Below are positions 14,538-14,804 of a DNA stretch of 14,804 bases, piece by piece (position 1 is the stretch's first letter; every line of letters begins with the position of its first letter). The position numbers were made by a program, and so were the translations under genes. This DNA comes from Bacteroidaceae bacterium (lineage in GTDB: Bacteria > Bacteroidota > Bacteroidia > Bacteroidales > Bacteroidaceae), in contig CAADWS010000146.1 in NCBI GenBank assembly GCA_900752815.1, positions 1-14,804 of the forward strand, read 5' to 3'. Under the pieces are notes generated by a model. That model did no database searches, was not told the origin of the DNA, and saw only the letters and a list, made by a program, of their open reading frames with translations.

Positions 14538-14804
14538 ATGTCTGCAAATCTGAAAAAATATCTGAAAGGAATTGCTTATCTGCTCAGTATACACCTGACG
14601 GCACTGCTGTTGATGACCGTTTTCCGCCTGCTGTTCCTCTTTGCCGTAGAAAACCAGCTCACTCCCGATGTGCGCGGCGACGTGGGCAGCTACCTGACGG
14701 CTTTTGTGCGCGGACTGTGGTTCGACAACGTCATCGGCTGCTATCTGCTCCTGGTGCCGCTGGTTGTCATGACCATTGCCGGAGTGGCCCACTATTACCG
14801 CCGG
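14538..14804 (+). CDS. Membrane-anchored sulfatase / LTA synthase-family protein, N-terminal part
   Basis: The frame is open from the ATG at 14538 to the end of the window, giving 89 residues. It begins MSANLKKYLKGIAYLLSIHL. Two hydrophobic segments lie at about 12-34 and 60-80, separated by a charged loop (ENQLTPDVRGDVGSYLTAF). The FRLLFLF motif and the RGLWFDNVIGCYLLLVPLVV segment resemble the N-terminal membrane part of Bacteroidota LTA synthase-like (alkaline-phosphatase superfamily, sulfatase fold) proteins, which transfer or hydrolyse phosphate or sulfate groups in the envelope. The catalytic domain, with its metal ligands and Thr/Ser nucleophile, would lie outside the window, so the enzymatic call cannot be checked here. 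Bases AAAAAAATACTACCACT precede the start; no Shine-Dalgarno sequence is seen. Confidence 0.7.
   Translation, partial: MSANLKKYLKGIAYLLSIHLTALLLMTVFRLLFLFAVENQLTPDVRGDVGSYLTAFVRGLWFDNVIGCYLLLVPLVVMTIAGVAHYYRR

Noticed and set aside
14313..14792. 159-residue minus-strand frame at the right edge
   Set aside because: It overlaps the plus-strand frame starting at 14538, which shows proper membrane segments and a family resemblance; the minus product is a polar low-complexity sequence typical of the reverse of a membrane segment.

Overview
The window is a chromosomal segment from a member of the Bacteroidota, most likely order Bacteroidales; the genus is not resolved. The evidence is the gene order nusA-infB-cvpA-sufB, proteins of recognisable Bacteroidales type, A-rich start contexts without clear Shine-Dalgarno sequences, and several close matches to the Bacteroides-type promoter -7 element TAnnTTTG. 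The DNA is GC-rich for this group. Everything recognised is core or housekeeping. I found no phage, plasmid, CRISPR, defence or biosynthetic cluster.

Layout, left to right. The plus-strand block 1-5999 holds the 3' end of nusA, infB (IF-2), a cvpA-family membrane protein, sufB, and a small lipoprotein of unknown function, closed by a rho-independent terminator at about 6029-6073. Next comes a 650-bp stretch without a gene (6000-6649). It carries four exact-length 21-bp tandem repeats, an inverted repeat with a repeated GGTTGAC word, a fragment resembling the 3' end of a tRNA, and a good promoter that reads into the next gene. From 6650 to 12391 the plus strand encodes a PMCA-like calcium P-type ATPase and then, behind a terminator and a new -7 element, the topoisomerase IV A subunit. 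A 20-bp perfect hairpin closes this block and also serves the convergent minus-strand pair lolD-cvfB (ABC transporter ATPase, then an S1-domain RNA-binding protein), which overlap by ATGA. Divergent from lolD, the last 267 bases are the start of a membrane-anchored sulfatase/LTA-synthase-like protein that runs off the window.

Functionally, nusA and infB link transcription elongation with translation initiation. sufB is the scaffold subunit of Fe-S cluster assembly, but its usual partners sufC and sufD are not beside it. LolD would power lipoprotein release from the inner membrane, and the terminal gene points to envelope or polyol-phosphate chemistry.

I did not find a convincing new multi-gene system. 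The most worthwhile items are the composite repeat region at 6209-6511, the orphan sufB with a possible rearrangement scar downstream, a C-terminal QLRLF peptide on the topoisomerase subunit that resembles a sliding-clamp-binding motif, and a near-leaderless promoter arrangement seen at lolD and possibly at the small lipoprotein gene.
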